6,004 bases of DNA from an uncultured Prevotella sp. (GCA_902491375.1 CABUHE010000049.1:1-6004), one strand, 5' to 3'. Positions 1 through 6,004 are shown, numbered from the stretch's first letter. A program made the numbers and translations. Notes: a model not told the origin generated them from the sequence alone.

Positions 1-1
1 A

Positions 2-103
2 CGCTCCATGGGCGGGGAAACGGCGATGGTGTTGCACTTCTATCTTGACAGTGGTATAATTGATGCCCTTTTGATTTGCAAAAGAGCACCAATTATCATG
101 TAA
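2..103 (+). CDS. Possible 3' end of a plus-strand gene, product unknown (partial)
   Basis: An open frame enters from the left edge and runs 33 codons to a TAA at 101-103. The visible tail ends in ICKRAPIIM. I do not recognise the protein. Two things favour a real gene end: the stop overlaps the first base of a strong hairpin terminator, and the first 30 bases are clearly more GC-rich than the intergenic DNA that follows. Two other plus-strand frames also reach stops here (46-48 and 56-58), and a minus-strand frame is open as well, so the reading frame is a choice and not proven. If real, the gene converges on the minus-strand operon and shares its terminator. Confidence 0.3.
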   Translation, partial: RSMGGETAMVLHFYLDSGIIDALLICKRAPIIM

Positions 104-139
104 AATGCCGTCTTTTATAACCTAAAAGACGGCATTTTA
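101..139. terminator. Bidirectional Rho-independent terminator
   Basis: A perfect 17-bp inverted repeat (101-117 pairing with 123-139) encloses a 5-base loop, TAACC. The core arm is TGCCGTCTTTTA and its mate TAAAAGACGGCA. The outer ends of the stem are A/T runs, so either strand gives a GC-containing hairpin that ends in a short U-rich stretch. It lies 110 bases past the stop of the Nudix gene on the minus strand and directly at the stop of the putative plus-strand gene, so it can serve both convergent units. Confidence 0.85.
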
Positions 140-248
140 TAACATCAGGAATATTATATTTTAATATAATTGTATAACATGCTGATTATTAGTGACTTAT
201 ATGTTATTGTGTGGTGATGGACTTAAAGTCTTTTAATTACTCATATTC
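140..248. other. AT-rich 3' untranslated spacer
   Basis: This stretch lies between the Nudix stop codon and the terminator, and would be the 3' untranslated region of the minus-strand operon. It holds only short A/T palindromes, for example ATTATATT/AATATAAT at 153-170 and ATAACAT (174-180) opposite ATGTTAT (201-207). None has enough G/C to support a function. No open frame, tRNA or recognisable RNA was seen. Confidence 0.6.
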
Positions 249-899
249 TTATTTGAATATTGTACATTTACTGTTTGCGCACAAATTGAATTTACCAAAC
301 TTATATAGTTGTTTGTCTGTTTTCCCATTGGGTAAAAGCAGTCCGAAATTTAACAGATAGTCGATAGGTGCTTTGCCAAGAATGGCTGTATAAAGATGAC
401 TTATATCGTCGAGTGTGAATCTTTCTGGTAAAATGTCTGTTCCAACAGGCTCTGTATAAGTCTGACGTCGCAGAGCATCAAGTGCGAGTTTGAACATAAG
501 GTCGTGATCGAAGGCTAGTTCAGGAACGTCATCAATAGCGAACCAGGATGCCCGGGCTGCGTCATCGCCACCTTTAACGTCTTGAATTTTGACGAGAGCG
601 TAATATGCGATACTTATCACTCGTTCACGTGGATCGCGGTTGGGATCAGAGAATGTGTGGAACTGGCGGATGTCTGCATTTGTCATGCCGGTTTCCTCTT
701 GTAGTTCACGAAGGGCTCCGGATTCAGCCTGTTCGTCAATATTGAGGAATCCTCCAGGAAAAGCCCATTTACCTTTGTCGGGTTCGTTACCTCTCTCTAT
801 CAACAGTACTTTCAGCTGTCTGCCGTCATATCCGAATATTACACAATCTGTCGTTACGGCAGGGTGGGGATATTTATAGTGATATTTAAGTTCTTCCAT
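249..899 (-). CDS. Nudix hydrolase, NrtR/ADP-ribose pyrophosphatase-like, with shortened C-terminal winged helix
   Basis: The protein has 216 residues. The Nudix fold occupies roughly residues 14-145. A full Nudix box (GX5EX7REUXEEXGU) lies at residues 50-72, starting GFLNIDE and ending RELQEETGM; R64, E65, E68 and E69 are the expected Mg2+/catalytic positions. Related enzymes cleave nucleoside diphosphates linked to another group, and the ADP-ribose-type branch shows a stretch like FSDPNRDPRERVISIAYY (residues 83-100). After the enzyme domain, LPERFTLDDISHLYTAILGK (157-176) matches the start of the winged-helix domain found in NrtR-like Nudix regulators. Compared with my memory of that family, the next helix (usually like RRNFRRKI) seems to be missing between ID (179-180) and LLNFGLLLP (182-190). 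The protein is therefore either a plain hydrolase or a degraded regulator. The ATG lies 6 bases after the helicase stop, which suggests translational coupling. No Shine-Dalgarno sequence is visible. The substrate cannot be read from the sequence. Confidence 0.9.
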   Translation of the reverse strand: MEELKYHYKYPHPAVTTDCVIFGYDGRQLKVLLIERGNEPDKGKWAFPGGFLNIDEQAESGALRELQEETGMTNADIRQFHTFSDPNRDPRERVISIAYYALVKIQDVKGGDDAARASWFAIDDVPELAFDHDLMFKLALDALRRQTYTEPVGTDILPERFTLDDISHLYTAILGKAPIDYLLNFGLLLPNGKTDKQLYKFGKFNLCANSKCTIFK

Positions 900-905
900 T
901 ATGTG

Positions 906-3074
906 TTATTGTTCATTAGGAGTAAGATGAATGTTGTTAATCTTCATAAATAATTTTATCTCATCGTATGGCATCGATGTCTTTAGTGAAGACGAAATCT
1001 CATACAATGATGCAGGTCTGTTACCCAGATTGAAATACGTTTGAAGTTCCTTTGCATGCTCGTCAGGTATAATCTGTCGTGCGTCAATCTGTCCGTTTTC
1101 GACATAGTTCAATAAGTGTGAGAATATAGTACCGAATGTAAGTTCGCGTTCGGCTGCGATTTGTGCTATCGTCATTCCATGTTCAAACATATTGTAGCTT
1201 ATCTCACGAGTAGGTATTTTCGGCTGTTTTACAGCCTTTTGAGGTTTAACGTGTTTCGGTTCTGTCTCGTTTTTGCTGAGCAATATCTTAGCTTTGACCG
1301 ACAATAGGTCGGCTACATCGAATTTAGTATCTTTACAACTTTCGTATTTCAGTAATTTTATCTTCAGATTTAATTCGTCAGAGAAAGTGGTAAACCTGTC
1401 GTCAAATTGCTTTTTTAGTTGTTTATTGTCTGTGCTTATTTTAGTTTTCTTACATAAAATGTCAAATTCCGAGAGCTTTGTTGAATAGTACTCGGCAGCT
1501 TTACGTACACGTTCTTCAAGCATTCCGCATTGTGAGTTGTTTTGTGCCAGTCGTGCGTATTGCATCTTGAACTTACGCGCAACGTCTATTAAGTCAGTGA
1601 ACTTGGTGCCGACACATTTGTATTCAGTGAGAAGTTTTGGATATTTGCGGTAGAAATGCTCGTCGATTGTACGTAATAACAGATTGAATGAGGTCTGTAA
1701 TTGTGTGAAGTCGAACAGCTCGTCAAGAACTTGTATAATGTAACTTTGTTGAAGTTTTGAAACCTCTGTTTCTGACGGAGTAAGTCTACTGATGTTTCCG
1801 ACGAATGAATCGACGACATTATCGCTGATTATTGCGTCACGCTGTAGAGGTTCGCTAAGTACAATGCCGTCAAGTGTACGGCAACGGCTAAGAGCAACAT
1901 AAGTCTGTCCGTGGGCGAATGAATGAGAAATATCGATAATTGCGTGATCAAATGTCAGTCCCTGGCTCTTATGAATTGTTATTGCCCAGGCCAGTCGGAT
2001 AGGGTATTGTTTGAATACGCCTTCTACAGTTTCTTTAATTTCTTTTGATTCATCGTCAAGCGTGTATTTTGAATTTGTCCATTCAGATTTTTCCAGATTA
2101 AATGTCTGTCTGCTGTCTTTACTGCGCACAACGATGTTTTTACCGGTCAATGACACAACCTCACCGATCATTCCATTGAAGTAACGTTTATCCGGGTCAT
2201 TCTTAATGAACATGATTTGCGCACCCTCTTTTAGAACAAGTTCCTTGTCTGCAGGGTATGAGGTTTCAGGGAAAGTGCCTTCAACGTCTGCTGAATATAC
2301 ATGCTCCGCAGATGTCAGAAGCGAGAGCTCGTGCTCGTTGACAGCCTGTGCCTGATAATTGTGTGTTGTAAGTCGTATGTAATCACTTTCTTTGTCTGGC
2401 GTAAAGTCTGGGATATAGCGTTTGTTTAGCTGTGCAAGAGTTGTTTCATCGGCATTATTTTCTCTGATTTTATTCAATAGTGAAATAAATGATGTGTCTT
2501 GTTGACGGTACACGGTTTTCAGTTCAACGGTATGGTATGAAGCTAATGCAAGCGCTTTGCTAGAGAAAAAATATGGCGTATCATAAACAGAATTGAGTAA
2601 GGTCCATTCATCATCTTTTATTACAGGAGCTAGTTGTTGCAGGTCGCCTATCATCAGCAACTGCGCTCCTCCAAAAGGTTTTGTGCGGTCGCGGTAACGT
2701 CGCATTACAGCGTCAATGGCATCAAGCAAGTCAGCACGTACCATACTTATCTCATCAATGACGAGCAGATCCAGTGTGCGTATGATGTCTCTTTTTATCT
2801 TACTGAATCTGAAATATTTCTTTTCACTTCGGTCGAAAGTCGTTCCGGGAATATATGGTGAAAGTGGAAGCTGGAAAAACGAATGTATAGTAACTCCTTC
2901 AGCATTAATCGCTGCAATACCTGTCGGTGCCAATACAACCATTCGCTTTAATGAACGTTTCCTAAGTTCTTTCAGAAATGTAGTTTTACCTGTGCCAGCT
3001 TTTCCTGTAAGAAAAAGATTTGCTCCTGTGGTTTCGATGATTGTCCACGCCAGTTCAAGTTCCTGATTGTCCAT
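906..3074 (-). CDS. Pif1/RecD-like ATP-dependent DNA helicase with C-terminal HTH domain
   Basis: A 722-residue superfamily 1B helicase, expected to unwind DNA with 5'-3' polarity in repair, recombination or removal of DNA structures. All core motifs are visible: Walker A GKAGTGKT (24-31), motif Ia VLAPTGIAA (47-55), Walker B VIDE (105-108), motif III GDLQQLAPV (143-151), YRQQD (189-193), HKSQG (368-372) and VALSR (393-397). The catalytic core therefore looks intact. Residues about 430-600 form a charged, mostly helical linker. Residues about 622-715 (ISYNMFEHGMTIAQIAAERE onward) resemble the helix-turn-helix domain found at the C-terminus of many Bacteroidota Pif1-like and RecQ-family helicases. 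The ATG is chosen because MDNQELELAWTIIETTGANLFLTG is the usual family beginning. The gene starts 82 bases after the rsgA stop, with no convincing promoter in that gap; the nearest -7-like octamer is TAATTTTA, only 10 bases from the ATG. It is followed after 6 bases by the Nudix gene. The family assignment is secure; the cellular role is inferred. Confidence 0.93.
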   Translation of the reverse strand: MDNQELELAWTIIETTGANLFLTGKAGTGKTTFLKELRKRSLKRMVVLAPTGIAAINAEGVTIHSFFQLPLSPYIPGTTFDRSEKKYFRFSKIKRDIIRTLDLLVIDEISMVRADLLDAIDAVMRRYRDRTKPFGGAQLLMIGDLQQLAPVIKDDEWTLLNSVYDTPYFFSSKALALASYHTVELKTVYRQQDTSFISLLNKIRENNADETTLAQLNKRYIPDFTPDKESDYIRLTTHNYQAQAVNEHELSLLTSAEHVYSADVEGTFPETSYPADKELVLKEGAQIMFIKNDPDKRYFNGMIGEVVSLTGKNIVVRSKDSRQTFNLEKSEWTNSKYTLDDESKEIKETVEGVFKQYPIRLAWAITIHKSQGLTFDHAIIDISHSFAHGQTYVALSRCRTLDGIVLSEPLQRDAIISDNVVDSFVGNISRLTPSETEVSKLQQSYIIQVLDELFDFTQLQTSFNLLLRTIDEHFYRKYPKLLTEYKCVGTKFTDLIDVARKFKMQYARLAQNNSQCGMLEERVRKAAEYYSTKLSEFDILCKKTKISTDNKQLKKQFDDRFTTFSDELNLKIKLLKYESCKDTKFDVADLLSVKAKILLSKNETEPKHVKPQKAVKQPKIPTREISYNMFEHGMTIAQIAAERELTFGTIFSHLLNYVENGQIDARQIIPDEHAKELQTYFNLGNRPASLYEISSSLKTSMPYDEIKLFMKINNIHLTPNEQ

Positions 3075-3156
3075 TATATATTTGTAAAATTAAAGAGTAT
3101 AAGGCTTGTTCTGTTTTTGAGTACTATGTCATACAGACATCGCCTTTGCATTTTCT

Positions 3157-4089
3157 CTAAAATGCTTCACGGTATTTGCCTTCGTCTTTGTCTTCCAGCA
3201 TACTAATGTATGAGTTGTAACGGCTTTCTGCAATGTAATGTTCTTCAACGGCTTTCCGTACTGCGCAGCCTGGCTCATGAGTATGTGTGCAGTTGTTGAA
3301 ACGGCAGCCTTTTGAGAACTTGAATATCTCTTTGAAGTATCCGCAGATTTCTTCCGGTTCCATATCAAATGTTCCGAATCCTTTAATTCCAGGTGTGTCT
3401 ATTGCCCAGCCGCCATACGGTAACGGCAGCATTTCGCTGAAAGTTGTAGTGTGCATGCCTGTGTTGTGGGCTTCACTTATTTCAGCTGTTCTAAGATTTA
3501 CGCCCGGTATAAGGCTGTTCAGCAGTGTGCTTTTACCGACACCACTGTTCCCGCTGAAAAGTGTGGTCTTATCTTTAAGCAACGGAGCCAACGTTTCTCT
3601 GACAGATTCATCAACAGCAGATACGGCTTTGCATTCATATCCGATTGTCTCATATAGGTTTATCATCATTTCCTGATATTCAAGGTCTTCAGGCTGAAGT
3701 ATGTCTGTTTTATTGAATATGAGAATGACGGGTACCCTGTATGCTTCTGCTGAAGCGAGGAAGCGGTCAATAAAGGTAGTAGAAGTTTGTGGATAATTTA
3801 CTGTTACAATCAGAAATGCCTGATCAACGTTTGCTGCTATAATATGGCTTTGTTTCGAAAGGTTGGGTGATTTACGGATGATATAATTTCGTCTATCTTC
3901 GATTTCTGTGATAAATGCTGTACCTTCAGAGTTTGTTATAATGCTGACTCTGTCGCCAACAGCTACCGGGTTTGTGCTGCGTATGCCTTTGAGTCTGAAG
4001 TTCCCTTTAATTTTACAGTCTATGGTACGTCCTTCATCGGTCTTTACTGTGTACCAACTCCCTGTGTTTTTTATTACAAGTCCGTTCAC
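3157..4089 (-). CDS. rsgA: Ribosome small subunit-dependent GTPase A (RsgA/YjeQ)
   Basis: A 310-residue circularly permuted GTPase that binds the 30S subunit near the decoding centre, checks late maturation and helps release assembly factors. An N-terminal OB-fold covers about residues 1-70 (GDRVSI at 45-50). The G motifs come in the permuted order typical of the family: G4 NKTD (126-129), G5 SAV (157-159), G1 GNSGVGKS (180-187), G2 around HTTTF (213-217), G3 DTPG (231-234). The C-terminal zinc site has the family spacing C262-X4-C267-X-H269-X5-C275. The start codon is GTG: an in-frame TAA lies 6 bases upstream, so no longer form is possible, and MNGLVIKNTGSWYTV is the usual beginning in related bacteria. 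A purine run, AAAGG, directly abuts the GTG, too close to be an ordinary Shine-Dalgarno sequence. The gene follows frr after 109 bases that contain a large inverted repeat. The stop is TAG. Confidence 0.97.
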   Translation of the reverse strand: MNGLVIKNTGSWYTVKTDEGRTIDCKIKGNFRLKGIRSTNPVAVGDRVSIITNSEGTAFITEIEDRRNYIIRKSPNLSKQSHIIAANVDQAFLIVTVNYPQTSTTFIDRFLASAEAYRVPVILIFNKTDILQPEDLEYQEMMINLYETIGYECKAVSAVDESVRETLAPLLKDKTTLFSGNSGVGKSTLLNSLIPGVNLRTAEISEAHNTGMHTTTFSEMLPLPYGGWAIDTPGIKGFGTFDMEPEEICGYFKEIFKFSKGCRFNNCTHTHEPGCAVRKAVEEHYIAESRYNSYISMLEDKDEGKYREAF

Positions 4090-4118
4090 CCTTTATCTGA
4101 TTAATGTTTATAAAATAA

Positions 4119-4189
4119 GAGTTAAGAATTAAGAAAACATACTGTATCATACGATTATCGATTAAGTTTGTTTTCTTAATTCTTAACTC
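4119..4189. repeat. Perfect 21-bp inverted repeat with 29-base spacer between frr and rsgA
   Basis: The arm at 4119-4139 is the exact reverse complement of the arm at 4169-4189. The left arm begins GAGTTAAGAATTAAG and contains two tandem copies of the heptamer TTAAGAA (4122-4135). The spacer 4140-4168 holds the small palindromes GTATCATAC and CGATTATCG. Pairing stops abruptly at both ends (4118/4190 and 4140/4168 do not pair). In the frr-rsgA transcript it would fold into a long, A/U-rich hairpin followed by a U-rich run (UUAUUUUAU), 8 bases after the frr stop codon. It could be a small non-autonomous repeat element, a weak terminator or attenuator, or a stabiliser of the frr message. No flanking target-site duplication is evident. 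Confidence 0.9.
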
Positions 4190-4198
4190 CTTATGGTT

Positions 4199-4759
4199 TT
4201 ATACAGTCATTATTTCCTTGTTCTTTGCTGCCAACAGGTCATCTATCTTTTTGATAAATCTGTCGTGAATCTTCTGAAGTTCAGCTTCAGCGTCCTTTTC
4301 ATTGTCCTCTGACAACCCGTCTTTGATTGCTTTCTTCAGTTTGTCTTTTATGTCGCTGCGTACATTACGGATTTCAACTTTTGCCTTTTCACCCATCTTG
4401 TTACACTGCTTAGCAAGGTCTTTACGGCGCTCCTCTGTGGGCTGAGGTATTCCGAGACGTACTATTTCGCCGTTGTTCTCAGGAGTGATGCCGACATCTG
4501 AATCCATAATGGCCTTCTCGATGTCTTTTATCATCTTCTTGTCCCACGGGCGTATGGCAATTGTGCGTGGGTCAGGTGTAGACACATTCGCAACCTGGTT
4601 AAGCGGCACCATTGAACCGTATGAGTTCACTTTTATACCGTCTAATATCGCCACGTTGGCGCGTCCGGCGCGGACATGTGAGAGTTGGTCCTCAAGATAC
4701 ATTGCGGCCATCTCCATCCGTTCTTCACTTTTTTTTAAAGTCGCTTTAACGTCAATCAT
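4199..4759 (-). CDS. frr: Ribosome recycling factor
   Basis: The 186-residue length is standard for ribosome recycling factor (RRF), which works with EF-G to split the ribosome after termination. Domain I helices contain the conserved HVRAGRAN segment (28-35). Domain II is recognisable from PLNQVANVSTPDPRTIAIRPWD (52-73). The third helical stretch carries PTEERRKDL (107-115) and the conserved NVR (132-134, equivalent to the invariant arginine region in E. coli). The residue pair before TEERR is QP, where many RRFs have PL; this is a mild variation and not a defect. The ATG is the only start that gives the family N-terminus. It lies 133 bases after rsmA, with its own perfect -7 box 35 bases upstream of the ATG, so it probably has its own promoter. 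There is no clear Shine-Dalgarno sequence; the leader just before the ATG is A/T-rich. Confidence 0.97.
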   Translation of the reverse strand: MIDVKATLKKSEERMEMAAMYLEDQLSHVRAGRANVAILDGIKVNSYGSMVPLNQVANVSTPDPRTIAIRPWDKKMIKDIEKAIMDSDVGITPENNGEIVRLGIPQPTEERRKDLAKQCNKMGEKAKVEIRNVRSDIKDKLKKAIKDGLSEDNEKDAEAELQKIHDRFIKKIDDLLAAKNKEIMTV

Positions 4760-4794
4760 AATTATATTATTTACATGTTTTGGTTTTTCTGATA

Positions 4795-4802
4795 CAAAAA
4801 TA
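4795..4802 (-). promoter_or_regulatory. Putative frr promoter, -7 box
   Basis: On the minus strand the octamer is TATTTTTG, a perfect fit to the Bacteroidota sigma-A -7 consensus TAnnTTTG. It would place the transcript start roughly 30 bases before the frr ATG. No TTTG is seen 19-21 bases further upstream, so the -33 element is missing or degenerate. A 13-base perfect palindrome, AGAATTTAATTCT (4803-4815), abuts the upstream side of the box. Confidence 0.55.
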
Positions 4803-4820
4803 AGAATTTAATTCTAATAA

Positions 4821-4837
4821 TTGAGAATCAGTTGAGA
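4821..4837. repeat. TTGAGA direct repeat upstream of frr promoter
   Basis: TTGAGA occurs at 4821-4826 and again at 4832-4837, an 11-base period that would put both copies on the same face of the helix. It covers the -33 area and just upstream of the putative frr promoter. It is short enough to be chance in AT-rich DNA. A regulator site is only a possibility. Confidence 0.25.
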
Positions 4838-4892
4838 TAATTTAGCCTCATTGATAAAGATTTAATAAAATAATCTTGTCTAAGGTGAGTTG

Positions 4893-5717
4893 TTATGCTT
4901 CTTCAGACTTGCTGTTTAAGTCAATTCTTTTCAATTCCGCATCAACCATATTTGTCAGTTCGACAAACTGCTGTATTGTCAACTGCTCGGGACGTTTGGT
5001 CATAATGTCATTTTCGAAGAAATTCTTGTCTGCTGAGTCACGTGGAAATAATGGTTTCAGAGAGCCTCGAAGCATCTTGCGCCTTTGATTGAAGGCCGTC
5101 TTAACTACACGTCTGAACATTGCCCAATCGCATCCCAGGTCGTTTACACCATTGCGTGTCATGCGTATAACAGCACTTTTTACTTTTGGTGGAGGATTGA
5201 ATACATTCTCGTCTACAGTAAAGAGATATTCAACATTGTACCATGCTTGAATCAGCACGCTAAGTATTCCGTACGTTTTTGAACCAGGTGCAGATGCCAT
5301 ACGTAAGGCTACTTCTCTTTGGATCATACCTGTACAGCATGGTATAAGATCCTTGTTGTCAAGCATCTTGAAAAAAATCTGAGATGATATGTCATAAGGA
5401 TAGTTGCCTGTAAGAACGAATTTGTGCCCATCGAAAAGTCTACTTAAATCCATACGAAGAAAATCTTCACCGACTATATTAGGTCTTAGACTTGGATATT
5501 TCTCATTCAAGTATGCCACAGATTCGGAATCTATCTCAACGACTTTCAACTTACGCTCTTTGGGCATAAGAAATTGTGTCAGTACGCCCATGCCCGGACC
5601 CACTTCCAATATAGGTATTTCGGGACAAGCATCAACCGTATCGGCTATTGCTTTAGCAATGTTCAAATCTGTAAGGAAGTGTTGTCCTAAGTTTTTCTTC
5701 GGTCTTACGGTTTTCAT
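4893..5717 (-). CDS. rsmA: 16S rRNA (adenine(1518)-N6/adenine(1519)-N6)-dimethyltransferase RsmA (KsgA)
   Basis: A 274-residue SAM-dependent methyltransferase that dimethylates two adjacent adenosines in the 3' terminal hairpin of 16S rRNA, a late 30S assembly step; its loss gives kasugamycin resistance. Visible features are the N-terminal KKNLGQHFL (7-15), SAM motif I EVGPGMG (38-44), the acidic end of motif II EID (61-63), the catalytic motif IV NYPY (105-108), FNPPPKVKSAV (173-183), and AFNQRRKMLR (208-217) in the C-terminal helical domain, which ends with RPEQLTIQQFVELTN (242-256). All expected motifs are present and the length is normal. The ATG gives the standard MKTVRPKKNLGQHFL start. 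A perfect -7 box lies 70 bases upstream of the ATG. The gene heads the minus-strand run, with frr following after 133 bases. Confidence 0.97.
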   Translation of the reverse strand: MKTVRPKKNLGQHFLTDLNIAKAIADTVDACPEIPILEVGPGMGVLTQFLMPKERKLKVVEIDSESVAYLNEKYPSLRPNIVGEDFLRMDLSRLFDGHKFVLTGNYPYDISSQIFFKMLDNKDLIPCCTGMIQREVALRMASAPGSKTYGILSVLIQAWYNVEYLFTVDENVFNPPPKVKSAVIRMTRNGVNDLGCDWAMFRRVVKTAFNQRRKMLRGSLKPLFPRDSADKNFFENDIMTKRPEQLTIQQFVELTNMVDAELKRIDLNSKSEEA

Positions 5718-6004
5718 TTATTGTTGAATATGTGTTGTTAAGGTGCAGATTATGCAACACTGTTTTTATTTATCATATTTTAATTTGCAAAGTTAATAAA
5801 TTATTTGAAATAATCTTTTAAAAAGTTCAGATATGTTGATAAAACAGTTTGCCTGGTTATTCATTTTCGTTTATGATTAATCGGTATAATATTTATTAAA
5901 GTGCAGCTCGTGTTGTGAAAAGAGTCAGTCGGTCTGCATAAATTATTTAACGTGAGTTCGATATAAGAACCTTACGCAATAAGCCTGCTTTTGTCAATGA
6001 TGTC
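5718..6004. other. AT-rich intergenic region upstream of rsmA, no supported gene
   Basis: The part near 5718-5800 holds the rsmA leader and -7 box. The rest shows no open frame of useful length on either strand. At the right edge a minus-strand frame is open for 10 codons (DIIDKSRLIA, stop TAA at 5972-5974) and plus-strand ATGs occur at 5997 and 6000, but the window ends too soon to decide whether a gene approaches from either side. Two weak plus-strand promoter-like pairs exist: TTTG at 5848 with TATGATTA at 5872, and TTTT at 5864 with TAATATTT at 5887. They would fit a divergent gene beyond the window, but neither matches the consensus well. Confidence 0.5.
5788..5795 (-). promoter_or_regulatory. 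Putative rsmA promoter, -7 box
   Basis: On the minus strand the octamer is TAACTTTG, a perfect match to the Bacteroidota -7 consensus TAnnTTTG, followed by CAAA as often seen at these promoters. It predicts a leader of roughly 60-65 bases before the ATG at 5717. The expected TTTG around 19-21 bases upstream is absent (AAAAG is found there). The leader contains a small hairpin candidate, GTGTTG (5732-5737) opposite CAACAC (5755-5760). Confidence 0.6.

Noticed and set aside
640..879. Plus-strand open frame opposite the Nudix gene
   Set aside because: It lies fully antisense to a gene with an intact Nudix box, and its translation has no recognisable domain.
2716..3066. Plus-strand open frame opposite the helicase N-terminus
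   Set aside because: It is a shadow of the conserved Walker A/B region on the other strand; its translation is serine-rich and featureless.
906..3074. Pif1-like helicase as evidence of a mobile element or defence island
   Set aside because: No integrase, transposase, attachment repeats or shift in composition is present, and the flanking genes are housekeeping genes.
3126..3140. Small hairpin ATGTC/GACAT after rsgA as a terminator
   Set aside because: It has only 5 bp, and no U-run follows on the minus strand, so termination before the helicase is not supported.
3129..3368. Minus-strand open frame overlapping the rsgA 3' end in another frame
   Set aside because: The lysine/threonine-rich translation is a frame-shifted reading of the rsgA C-terminus, whose own frame is intact with all zinc ligands.
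3287..3676. Plus-strand 129-codon open frame opposite rsgA
   Set aside because: It is antisense to the GTPase motifs of rsgA and carries no family signal of its own.
4104..4112. Target-site duplication flanking the inverted repeat
   Set aside because: Only three- or four-base A/T matches (TTAT-like) occur near either end and they are not at the borders of the arms.
4857..4877. AAGATT/AATCTT hairpin after rsmA as a terminator
   Set aside because: The stem is 6 bp and almost all A/T with a 9-base loop, too weak to call.
5404..5727. Plus-strand open frame opposite the start of rsmA
   Set aside because: It mirrors the conserved SAM-binding region of rsmA and has no independent support.
5972..6004. 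Possible 3' end of a minus-strand gene (DIIDKSRLIA then TAA)
   Set aside because: Ten codons at the window edge cannot be told from chance; another minus-strand frame is also open there.

Overview
The window looks like a chromosomal segment of a Bacteroidota organism, most likely order Bacteroidales and perhaps Prevotella-like. The evidence is the AT-rich intergenic DNA, the near absence of Shine-Dalgarno sequences, -7 boxes that fit the Bacteroidota TAnnTTTG consensus, and the style of the proteins (a Pif1-type helicase with a C-terminal HTH domain, and a NrtR-like Nudix protein). The genus is inference only.

Five complete genes lie on the minus strand, read from right to left: rsmA/ksgA (5717-4893), frr (4759-4199), rsgA (4089-3157), a Pif1/RecD-like helicase (3074-906) and a Nudix hydrolase (899-249). 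The first three form a ribosome-maintenance group: RsmA dimethylates 16S rRNA late in 30S assembly, RsgA is a GTPase that checks 30S maturation, and RRF splits post-termination ribosomes. The helicase and Nudix genes are 6 bases apart and are probably co-transcribed. rsmA and frr each have a perfect -7 box upstream, so there are probably at least two transcription units.

The non-coding parts hold a perfect 17-bp hairpin (101-139), probably a bidirectional terminator for the minus-strand operon and for a plus-strand gene whose 3' tip may enter at the left edge. They also hold a perfect 21-bp inverted repeat with a 29-base spacer between frr and rsgA (4119-4189), which looks like a small repeat element or an intra-operon RNA structure. 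To the right, 5718-6004 is an AT-rich region upstream of rsmA with no supported gene.

Most of the window is ordinary housekeeping sequence. I found no convincing new system. The two things most worth a second look are the 21-bp inverted repeat and the apparently eroded DNA-binding domain of the Nudix protein.
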